From contig NC_092665.1 in NCBI RefSeq assembly GCF_032118995.1, positions 16,140,012-16,204,011 on the forward strand: 64,000 bases of DNA. The letters run 5' to 3'. This stretch comes from Asterias amurensis (lineage: Eukaryota > Echinodermata > Asteroidea > Forcipulatida > Asteriidae). This document shows, piece by piece, positions 1 to 11,400 of the stretch. A program made the position numbers and the translations under genes. The number at the start of each line of letters is the position of its first letter. Positions within the stretch are counted from its first letter, which is position 1. Below the pieces are notes generated by a model that had not been told where the DNA came from, ran no database searches, and saw only the letters and a list, made by a program, of their open reading frames with translations.

Positions 1-1219
1 AATGTGATCTAGTTTGCTGTCCTATAATAGTCATTATCCTTCATGTATTTTTTTAGTCCAGACACTCAACATATTATTATATTTTCTTAGTGGACAATAC
101 ACATCCGAGGAGTGAAGCTCCTGTCATCGTCTAGAATACCAGTAAAATAAATAAGTATGCCCTCTTGGTTTTTATATATCTATATTTATATATTTATGAG
201 CATCCTGTAATAACAAACTGCAAGCGCGGACAATAAATCCAATAAAAGGCCTAGTTTGAAATGTCTTTGGTCGCATAATAAAATACCAACAAAAACTACA
301 CAAGTCATAAAAATTCAATTTATGAAGGCCTAATGCGTGCATTTATGTTCGTCTTTTTTTTTTTAATGAACGTTAATTAATTTTTCAAGAAGTTGACCTG
401 GGAAAAAATATTATTATCAAAAATAGAAAGCCGCCTCGATTTTATTAATTTTGTTTTTGTTTAATGGCAATACGAAAACAAACTGGTTCATAGTTTCTTG
501 TCAGAAGGGAGAGATTATCAAATAACACTATAATGTTGTTTGTTACTTGTTGCCGGCAAAACTTCGATTTTTAGATGAATAATAATATTACACCTTTGTG
601 ATTGACAGCCGCTGGCCCCAGGCCCAATCTTCAGCCATTTTTCTCGACCCCTCACTTAATCTAACGTACCAAGAAAAGCTCCCAGAGAACGGCGTTAAAG
701 CTTCCCCGTTGCCAGTTTACGGTGGGTCGAGCTGACTCATCAATGACGCAGCCGTTGTAGGTCGAGATCTCGCATACATTGTGTCGAGTTGTCGAACTTA
801 GGGCTCAGTAGCCACTCTTGAGACATCTCGACACTCGGTATTTATATTGCAGAGCGTAGCTCGTGTCATGAGTTTGTTGTGTTTGGAACTCGGGAAGGTT
901 TGTTTGAGCTGTAAACTCATTTTTTTTTAGGGAAAGACACGTTTCTTTCATCATTAGATGGGCACAAGATTAAACATTGATTGATAACAACTGCTGCTTT
1001 TTAATGTGGTAAGTTAAGTTTATTTATTATTGTATTACGATTAATTTCTTTTTGCAGTTGGCAGCGAGCAGGTGAGGTAGTTTGGCCTTTGGCTCACGTC
1101 ATCACTGACTAAGTTAGCAGGTGCATGGGCCTACATTTGTACCTCCATGGTAAGTGCATGGAGGTAGATTAGAAGTGTTAGCAGTTAAGTCACTAGTACC
1201 ATGGAGCTAGTACTAGTAG
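1..1219. other. Upstream non-coding region of CEP104
   Basis: No convincing protein-coding exon is seen here. The stretch is AT-rich with a moderately GC-richer patch at about 600-880 that carries several short GTCGAG/CTCGAC inverted words, and it is the best place for the CEP104 promoter. At 1,046-1,078 a pyrimidine run ending TTTGCAG, a 14-base segment and then GTGAGG could mark a tiny untranslated exon, but this is only suggestive. Confidence 0.4.
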
Positions 1220-1351
1220 GGATAACTTTCCGTATGGCGCCACCACTTTTTCACTCATTTTTACAAAAAGGGATATATCAATCAGGTAAATTAGATACTA
1301 TATTATTTTATTACGAATGAAAAAGTGGTGGCGCCATGCAGAAACTTTTCC
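1220..1351 (+). mobile_element. hAT-type MITE, copy 1 (132 bp)
   Basis: Non-autonomous DNA element with terminal inverted repeats beginning GGATAACTTTCC and ending GGCGCCATGCAGAAAC then TTTTCC. The arms carry the GGCGCCACCACTTTTTCA motif in opposite orientations. The flanking 8 bases match at 7 of 8 positions (ACTAGTAG on the left, ACCAGTAG on the right), the target-duplication size typical of hAT transposons. The same sequence recurs at 18,490 and 23,730. It has no coding capacity. Confidence 0.85.
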
Positions 1352-1644
1352 ACCAGTAGTACTCTACTGGATTGGGTTTTAAGTTTTACCCGAGTCAGCA
1401 TGGTCAGTGCCCGGGTTGTTTACTAAAGTCCTCAACTCAACTCGATCATCATGTGATACAAAGGAATATCTCATTTGACTTGAGTAAATTAACCAGTTAG
1501 TTAGGCCTAATTAATTAACAAATTAAAAAAGTGGTGGCAGGATATGGAAATCCTTCCTTCCAAAAACTAATATTTAAAAAGTTCCAGAATCCATATTCTT
1601 CCATAAAACTGAACGATTCTTCTTGTTTTTATTTCATATATTAA

Positions 1645-2004
1645 AGCCATTGGACCCTTTCGGTAAACAGTATTGTCCAAGGCCCACACTTTGTGTATCA
1701 CAACTTCTATAACAAATAACAAACCTGTGAAAATTTAGGCTTAATTGGTCATCGGAGTCGGGAGAAAATAACGGGAAAGCCCACCCTTGTATCCGCCCGT
1801 TTCGCCATGTCATGACATGTGTTTAAAATAATCCGTAATCCTCGCTAACGAGAATTGATATTGTTTTACTGTTTTCTCAAAAAGTAAAGCATTTCATGGA
1901 ATATTATTTCAAAAGAAGTCTTTCACCACTACCTACTGTAAACCCTGTAAGTTATTTGTAAATCTGTGATTTTTTTTTTTCTGTACCGAAAGGGTCCAAT
2001 GGCT
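1645..2004. mobile_element. TTAA-flanked MITE (360 bp)
   Basis: Element bounded by inverted repeats AGCCATTGGACCCTTTCGGT on the left and the reverse complement ending GGTCCAATGGCT on the right. A TTAA lies on each side (1,641-1,644 and 2,005-2,008). TTAA duplication is the mark of piggyBac-type transposons. The internal words (GTATCACAAC, AACAAACCTGTGA, TCGGTCATC-like) are shared with the element at 23,892, so both belong to one broad family. No open reading frame. Confidence 0.75.
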
Positions 2005-2008
2005 TTAA

Positions 2009-2358
2009 ACTAAGCTAGACACAGATATATCCATGCAAGCACCATTAATATACTAAATTGTATTAAATTATATAATTACACTGAATGAACTGTATTCGCA
2101 GGGATTGTAGTTGCGATAACGTATACCTCCTGCCGACGATTGGTGGTTGCGCTGCTGGATGTGTACGATAACGTTACAGAGATAAATGCCTCAAGAGAGT
2201 AAGTATGAGATCATGTCCAAATCAGGAGAGCCTAATCTCTAGACTCTAAACACCGTCAGAGGACACACCCACCAAATTCAGTTCAGGATTTTTCATTAAT
2301 GTATATAAGATTACACCCCTCAATAACAGTTAACAATGTTTTTATTCTTTATCAACAG
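2009..2358. other. Non-coding gap before the first CEP104 exon
   Basis: It contains at about 2,107 the word TAGTTGCGATAACGTA, which recurs in a perfect hairpin at 21,239 and in a degraded one near 17,953. Otherwise I see nothing. The splice acceptor of the first CEP104 coding exon (TTATCAACAG) ends at 2,358, so 2,359-2,412 is 5' UTR. Confidence 0.5.
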
Positions 2359-2412
2359 GCAAGGCCATTTCGGCTGTAACACAAAGTTGAACCTCACGAA
2401 GGCCGAATCAAA

Positions 2413-5400
2413 ATGCCACACAAGATATTCTTCACAGTGATTCATGCGAGTGGTGTAGACACTGGATTCAATATCCGAGAGCTTGAGGTTCACAGTCCGC
2501 TATCTAGAGGATGGCAGTCCACAAGATTTTGTCTTTATCCTCAAGAGATTGTCATCCAGTTAGCGGAGAAGATCCGGATCAGGAAACTGCAGTTGCTAGC
2601 TCATCAATATCTGATACGTGAGTTTGACGTTAACCATAAACCTATCCTTTCAAACCCTCCAAAATCCTCTTCATGAAGTAGTCTGATTGCGAAAAATTGT
2701 GAACTGTAGATCCAAAGAACAACTATTTTGTTGGGCCAGGCATACAAATCTTTAGTCTGAATCTGATTCTGCTGTTCGTTCAACACTCACAAACATTAAT
2801 TATTTTGTTTGATGGATTGTTTTGACTTGACTTGTCAGTGCGGCAAAACGTTGCCAACTACTTCTGGAACTTTTTTTTAAAGTGTATTTTTTTTCTTCTT
2901 CTTTTTCTTCTTCACCATCACAGCGACTAAGATCGAGTTTTACATCGGAAGTTTACCACCAGACCACATCACAACACTTCATGGAACTCGCTACAAGAGA
3001 CTGGGGTAGGTTAAGATACACTAAACTAAATCATGAGTTAACAAATTGTAGTAAAACAAATTAAATTGGCATTTTAATTTCATCTGGTGGGCTGTAGGAG
3101 TGCACTGCATTGTACTCAGTCTCTGGTGAGATCCACAAACAGATGGTTTGGAAAGTTTGTCATTTTAAGGTATTTGAGAAAAGCGGAGGCCCCATACTCT
3201 CTGATTCTGAAGAAAGTTCCCTGAAAATAAACCCATCTTTCCATGATCTGATGAGCAAATTTGAATAATAATAAACAAATAAACAGCACTAAAGCACATA
3301 TATAATATCTCCATAATTTTGGAAACGTTGTTCATTTATATGTATGTTGAATGTAATTCTGAAATCTCTCTGATTGTTGTACAAAATCTCCCTGAATGCA
3401 AGATGCAAATAATGGCATCTCTGGAAAAAGTGTCCGAGGTCTGAGTGTTAATCCAAGTTGGTTAATCTTTTGCATTCATCTTTGTACATTTGATAACAGG
3501 TATGTTGCCATGTCCGATAACTCCAAGACGGGCTACAAGGCAAGAGAGTTGAAGTCTGTCCATGTAGATGCAGTCGGGCAGTACCTAAGACTCGTCATAC
3601 ACAAAAACCATGTCAACAAATACAACACGTACAATCAGGTAGGGCTAAAGTAGGAGGCCATTCACTTTCAAAAAATAAACAGTGACGTCCCGCTGTTTTT
3701 TAGTGTGATGTGTTGGTGGTGACCTGGAATTTTTCCAACAGCGCCCACTATTGTTTGTGCACAGCAAGGAGAAGTAAGGTGTGGGATTGCGATAGCTAAG
3801 TGATAGTGATAATATTGTCTTGCACCAAGACTAGTTTGCTTATGATGAACTGTGTTTCATTGAGAGCTGAATTATTTCATAAAAATGGTGGATTTCTTCA
3901 TTTAATTGTCCTTTTTTTGCCTCTGGAAAACAAAGAAGAAAACTCCCATTTTTTTTTGTTTCTAGGTGAGCCTGATCGCTATTAACGTGATTGGTGACGA
4001 GATAACATCAGAAGAGGATCTCATCCAATATGACGAAGAAAACAAACAGAAAGTGAATCAGGTGATCAAAGATTTCATGCCGGAAGGTTACTATGGAGAT
4101 GATTTGAAGAATGGAAACGACGTGGATCCTGCTGTACTTGGTGCTGTCAATAGGTCAGTGACATACTGTTTCTTTTCCACTGTAGGTCTGTGGCCAGCCT
4201 CTGTCTTTTCTAGAGATATTATTATGGTATATGTGCCACAAGTGTGTCCGACCTGGTGTGGCTGATGTGTCACAATAAACTGCCGATCAGACCAGGAACA
4301 CCAGGGCAAACCCCTTCTCTTTACGATACGTGCACTGGGTTCTTTTACTTGCATGACACAACACATGGGACCTACGACGTTAGGCCCCCCATCCGAAGGA
4401 CACATCAATAGTTTTGAAATGTCTTGCTTTTAAAAGGACACTAAGTGTCTTGACCAGGACTCGAACCCAACACCAGAGCTTGATTCTGGTGTTCTTATTC
4501 GTCAGCCACAACTCTGTGTAGAACACAGAGCCATTCCAATATTCCAATCTGTTTTATTCTTCTAGGAAGGACTACATCTCCCCAATGGATGATCTGGCAT
4601 TTGATATGTACCAAGACCCAGAGGTGGCTCAAATCATCAGAAAATTGGACGTCAGAAAAAATGAAGCTGTACTTCGTAAGTATTACTAATAAACACAAAG
4701 CACATCAAGTTTCTTCTTGCTTTTACTGGTTTAAAAAAGTGTGCACCAGGGTTTCAAATTGAGGCTAGCAAGGTTGTAGCCATTTGTAGGAAGTAATAAA
4801 CTGTTTCTATTGGATATTATGTTTTCCACTATTATTTTTGGTTATTGTTATTTTCTTTAGAGGAGCAGTATGACATGGCCAAGAAGTTAAAGCAAGCCAT
4901 CGCTGATCTGCAAAAGGTAGGTAACCAAGAGGGTATACAACCCAATCAAAACATATCACCAACATTGATTAACAACGTGTCTCGTCAACCGCCATCTCTT
5001 TTATTTTCTTGTCACTTACAAACCTGTGCAAGTTTCAGCTCAATCAGTCTTGGAAAGTAATGACTCCTTTACCAATCAATAGGAATAATCTGATACGACT
5101 GTCACAATTTGTCTCGTAGGTTGGTGAGAAACTTGGTCGTTATGAGGTGGAGAAACGCCGAGCCATCGAGACGGAAGACTACGACCTTGCTAAGGTCAAG
5201 AAGATCCAGATGGAAGAATATCGACTACAGATCTATCAACAGCTAGAGGTCAACGACCTGTTGCAACTCAGCAAGGTAAAGAACAGGGTGCGTTTTCGGG
5301 GTCGTAACCAATAACTGTTTCGGTTGAATTGCCCATTGGTTAATCACTTGCCAAAGACCGAACAGTTATTGGTTTTGTGTTCCTTTAATAACGAGGCCTG

Positions 5401-8400
5401 CGCTGGCTAGAAACTTCACTGAGGCAACTGAGGCAATTGCCTCCAAAGCACCGGGCACTTCCTTGGTGCCTATTGAATTTTTTCCAAATAGGCCTATGTT
5501 TAAATTCCCACTTAGAAAGAAAAAACTGTATTACCCCAAGAATGAAGTATAAGACCTGTCCTGTTTTGAATTGAACAGTCTCTTGCCAATAGAGTTGAGG
5601 AAGATTTTTTATCATACAATTTTTGTTAATTGAAACATTGATTTTCCTTTTTTCTCTCAAGAATTTGTTCTGGCCACCCAAAAATGTAAGTACGAAAAAA
5701 TACATGAGAATATTCTATATTTTTGTGACAGGGTTTTAAAAATACATATGCGCTGTTTCTGTTGGGTTAAGCGGTAAGGTTAACTTTAAAATGAGTAGAT
5801 TTAATCCACTAGATCTGTTGCTGTGTTGTGTGGTGCTGTACTAATATTTAAGGTGTGTTAATATTTTGTGATGTTCCATGCCAAAACTAGGCACTGCTTG
5901 TGGTTATTCTTTCCGTAAAAATGTCTGTGTAAAACTGAAACATCACCTTTGTATTATTTTGAATAGAAATTGACGAAATATGTTTGCAGTTTTTATATGC
6001 CTGTCATTTTTAAAAATAAAAACTGCAAGGCAGAGGATGGTATTGTGTTTGAAAACACATGTGAGTGCCAAGGCAGCCCGGGGCTGTTTACTCTGAAGGG
6101 AACTGAGAAAGAGTACAAAAAATGTTATTGGTCCAAACAACCGGCGCATTGATAGGTTATTGAAAATGTGCTATATTAGAACAAGTTATTATTATTACTT
6201 TGTATTTTCTATTCAGAGCGGGGATCGAGACACAAGTGTTCCCCTAGAGAAGGAGTCACCACGACGACCAGACCCAGTCAGGAAGCCCATCAGTCCATCC
6301 CCTACGAGAAATGGAATTGCCCGACCCGCCTCACCCATAGACATTGATGAGAGGCCTCTACCAACGATAAAAAGGTACGTTCAGATCATAAGAAACTCCT
6401 TGTTGCATTGACATGAAGGTTGGACATGGTTTTTCCATGGCATGTTGTGGGCTGAAGTTTTGTTCAGCGTATCCAGTGTTGGTTCGAATACCAGTCATGT
6501 CACTTTTGCCTTTGAATTAACAGTATAATTGCATCGTGAGAAGATGGGAAACTAGTGCATTCTGCTCTACCAGCCATGGCCCAATTTCATAGAGCTGCTA
6601 AGCAAAACAATTTGCTTAGCATGAAATTTTTGTCTTGATTAAAACAGGATTACCAACCAAATTTCCACGTAATTTTCAGGATAAGCAAACAACAGCTGAA
6701 TACCAGTAACAAGCAAAATGCATCAAGTTGAAATTTGGTTGGTCATCCTGTTTTTATCAAGGAAGAGATTTCATGCTAAGCAATTTGTAGCTCTATGAAA
6801 TTGGGCCCAGGTTCCTAGTGGATGATACCAATGCCTACATCATTACGGACCGTGAAAGGAGAAGTCCTCTTTCTGTTCAACCCCCATGAGTAGGCTGCAG
6901 CGTGCCCCTGGGGCCGATTTCAGAAAGAGCTAAGATTGATCTTAACTGCAAATCAAACGTAGTTGCTAAGCAAAGTGTGATGTCACAATATGAATCACCA
7001 TGGTAAGGCTGACAAGTTGTCTTACGATGAATTTTATTTGCTTTGTGAAATCGGCCCCATATTTTGGGCTTGATAATAGTATAATTTGACGGTGAATCTA
7101 AGATCAACCTTCTGTCACCTATTAACAGCTCTCCGAGGGAGCCGTTACTCGAGCCATCCCCACGCCTGCCTGAACCTGAAGATGAGACAGTGGCACCTGC
7201 AGATGCCGTAAATGAAGCTGCTGCAACTGGAGCAGCACCACCAGATCACGCTGAACCTCTGAACGAGAAGACGCTGCGGGAGGCAGCGACGGCCATTGAT
7301 ATCTTTGGACAAGATTTGGTGAGATTTCATGGCATTTTTTTCAGAGCATTTTGAAAATTTGAATCGATCATATATTTTCAGGAAATGAAAGATTTTCATA
7401 AGGGAGAATTGCAATTTAACTTGAGGTAACTTTCGGTGCTTCCATCAAGTGTACTACAAAGATTAGGAAGGAATTTTTACTTGTGTGCGTGTATGCCAAA
7501 TATTCTAATGTATGCTTGCCCTGTGATTGAAGTGCAAATTTTGACAGAAAGCAGAGCCGTAAGATTGGGCCCTTTTCAACTCGTTATTTATTCTGGCTAT
7601 TTATGTTTCCGAAGGTGAGTAAACTGTACTCTAAGAACTGGTCGTTAAGAGAGGAGGCCCTCGCTGAACTGAAGCAGAAACTAGAAACAGAGACGGAGGC
7701 GATGGACAAGGAGGAGTTGCGTAGCATGCTCAGGGCGTCTGTCTTTCTTTCCTCCAAAGGACTCAAAGATAAAGTCTTTGCTGTAAGTTGATTTTCAAGG
7801 GGCTGTATCAATGCAATTTTTTGTATAACAATGTGAAGCGGTTATTAAAATGAAAGTTTTCATGGGGATTAGAGTTAAGATGGATGTATAAAGATCTACC
7901 TTAGCGTTAAGCTCAAACTGGATTTCTGATGATAAATGTAAAAGCGACAGATTTTAGATTCAGGGAGAAGTCATCCTCAGAATAGCGTCCTGACCCATTA
8001 TTTTTGAGTGTCACATTGTTTAAACAATATTTTCAATGCCGCTTTTCCCACATTGCTGTAATATTTGTCCTAATTTTATCCTGGGTGATTTCAGGTGTTC
8101 ATGGCTGCATTGAGTCTCGTCAGATCAATATACGATGATTGGATACCGAGACACAAACCAAGCAAAGGAGATACGGGTCATTCCTTGGAGCAAGTATTGC
8201 CTGATCTCATGGCTAGGATCGGAGACACCGTAAGTCTCTCAGACCCACCCCTTCTAAGGTCTCCTTGAAGATTTCAAAACATTTTTTTTCTCCAAATGTT
8301 TTTGTTTAAAACCCTAGCTCCCTGCAGTGATTTTCTTCAATCCTTCCCTACTCAATATCCCTTTTCGCACTGTACCTCTTATCTCCATGGTATACAGCCC

Positions 8401-11400
8401 GGGTCTTGGGTTACCCCACGGCTACCCCAGGGCAGTTTCACACTGTGTCCCTATTCCACAGGGTTCTGTTTGCATGTTTCAAGAATACCCCCAGGGTTTT
8501 ACCGCTTACCCCTACTCCAGAGCAGGGGTCGCTATTCCCCGGGGTATGCCCATTTGTCGGGGCAGACTGGGGGAAGACAAGGAGTAAAGCGATCATAGTG
8601 TGAAAAGGCCTGCTGTTATTCCCTGGGGGCAACCCTGGGGAATAGAGTAGTGTGAAAGGGGCTATAACAATTCCAATATCTCATGGTTATGTCAACATCC
8701 ATTTTTTTTCTTCTAAATTTATCAAAGAAAAGCACTGGGCTAAGGTTGATCTTAGCATGCTTATATAAATTTTAAATGTTAAGTACTTAATTAAAGTGTG
8801 ATTTCAGAGCACAAATCACTATGCAAATTTCTTTTAGGCAATTCTTCGGCTCCAGTTGTTTCTTTTTCTTTACTGTATTTAAATTCCTGTATTTTCAATG
8901 TTTTTAACCTAATTAATGTGCATTATTGTACTTTTTATTCCCGAGAAATGAAATAAATATAAATATAAATATAAAATATGGCAAATATCAACAACTCACC
9001 TTAAGATGAATCTCAGTGTTGTGTGAAATCGTTCTCCAGTCTTTTATTTTCAATAATTGTTGTTTTCATCCTCCCATTTTCTTTAAGAATGCCCGACTGA
9101 AAGCAGCTGACATTGACTTTATCAACGAGCTAGCTTTATACAAAGATGTGCGCTCTCTGCACATGGTACCACATTATTTTGTTGCACCGTTTAAAAGCAC
9201 AACTCAAGCTAAGATTGCCGTCACTAGAGTAGACGTTGTAGACAGACTGTTAAAGGATCTTGGGGTTGATAAACATAGGTAAGCTCTTTTGGTTTAAAGA
9301 AAACGCCATGTCTTATTAGTTACATTTGTGATGGGGTTTAGTTGTTTTTTCTTTCATCTGTATGGGTTGTTCTTCATAGCCTGCTTTGCTGAGTGGTTTA
9401 GCACACCAGACTCTAGGTCTAGTGTTTCTGATCAGCAGAGTGTAGGTTAGAGTCCCAGCTTGACCATTATTGCTTTGTCCTTAAGGTAACCAAATGCAAC
9501 TAACTTTTTAAATAATTGGTAATTAATTCTCTTATGGCATTTTTTTTTTTTACTGTTGTCATTTGGGGGTCTGAATTTTAATTTTCCTGTAATGTTCTTG
9601 TATGCAAATTTTTGTTTTATTTCGTCTTTAATTTTCACATTAAGAACTTATTCATCTTTAAACTGCCAGTCATGGTTTTGATAAACTATTATTGTTGTCA
9701 TAGTTGTTCACTTTAATCTTGACACTTGAATCTTTCAGTGGTTTGACCGTTGACAATGTGATGACGTTTGCAAAGCGCGCTTTGGAGCATACGGCCGGTG
9801 AGGTCAGGGAAGCATCCGTTCATCTGATCTTGGAGTTATATCGGATAAAATCGGAAGCCGTCCGATCGCATCTCCCCTCGGAAGACGATCATAAGACGTT
9901 AAAGAATCCACTCTATCATAAGATCTTTGATGGTATGGATAAAGTTGATGGGAAACCAACCAAGGCGGAGAAGAAGGTATGTACAAGTCAAACAAATTTT
10001 TTTTTTTTCGAAAAAAATTCACAAATTACAGGGATGAATGAGATTTGTCCATATTTCTCTGGAAAAAAAAATTGTTGTGTCCTTTTTGGCCAATCACTTT
10101 ACAAAAATGTTTCCCGATGGCTAAAAGAGATCTAATTGTGTCATTTCTATCTGTTTAATTGTTAATGTTTATCTGTACTTGCTATGGCCCGTGTGAGAAA
10201 GTGGCTGACACCACGACCAATGTTTTTTGCTAAATTATTACTATTTTTTATTAAATATTTGTAGGCCAAGGCTCAGAGTGACAAAGCATCCGAGAAGAAA
10301 CGTAAACAAGCAGAGATTGAAGAGCTTCAGCAACAGCTGGCTGACCTCAGAGCAGCCACCTTGGCACAAGGGAAAAACGTACGTCACTTTCAGTCTTTCT
10401 TTGAATCAAAATGTGAAACAAAAGTTTCTTTGTTGACTTTAATTACTTCTGTCATAAATAATCAATGATTGTATTTCTTCTCAATTTCAGCCAGATGCTC
10501 CAGGGAAGAAGGGTCCAAAAGCTGGAAATAAAGGTAAGAGTGTCTCTTGGTGGATTTGGTTAACTGGGCAGTAACAGAGCCAGCTTAATTTCACACCAGG
10601 AGGGAACTTTTATGAAATTTGCAATTTTTAAAAAATTATTTCCATGCAATCTCTCCCCTACACCTGTACTGTAACTGTGTTTCATATATTGGGTTTTGTC
10701 ATCGTAATGTTGAATTGTAAGACTCCCTTGGTATACTGCATCAGCATTTAAATTATTGATGTGTCGCTGCCCCAAGAGCATCTCCATTCTCTAAGATGGA
10801 CACCAGCGGATCTTAATGCCCTTTATTTGTTGTTATTATTACCTTTTTTGTATTATTACCTGTTTGCCTCTAGATCTGCCAAAGAAGCTGCCTCGAGCTC
10901 CAAGCATCGCTGAGCAATCCGACTACGGAGACGAGATTGATAAACAATGCATCTTCTGCTCAGAAGAGGACAAGAACTTCAAGGATGAAGGGCTGGATAT
11001 GCACTACTGGAAACATTGCCCGATGCTTAAACGCTGCCATAGCTGTAAACAGGTAAAAAGTGACACACTATGACCGGGCCAAATCGGTTCCTTATATTTT
11101 TTTAATATAATCTATTTTCTGTAATGCGTTTTTTATGGACTGCCTGACCACCAGTGTTGAATCAAGATTTTTAATGAGCTTTTGGGTTGTTCTTGCAATT
11201 AATTAATTTTAAAATAATTACTTATTTATATATTTTTTACGATCTATTTTTACTTATAAATGTACTTTTTCGGCCTGCTTTGCCGCCAGTGCAGTTGATA
11301 AATAAACCATAATATATATAATGCTTCTAGAGTTTTTATCTACTTATGTATATACTTTGATTTTTGAATTGTTATGTGAAATTGACAGATAAACTATAAT

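Noticed and set aside
8296-8632. Four overlapping open frames of 64-100 codons
   Set aside because: They fall inside an inverted-repeat element in a CEP104 intron, run on both strands, and show no family motif.
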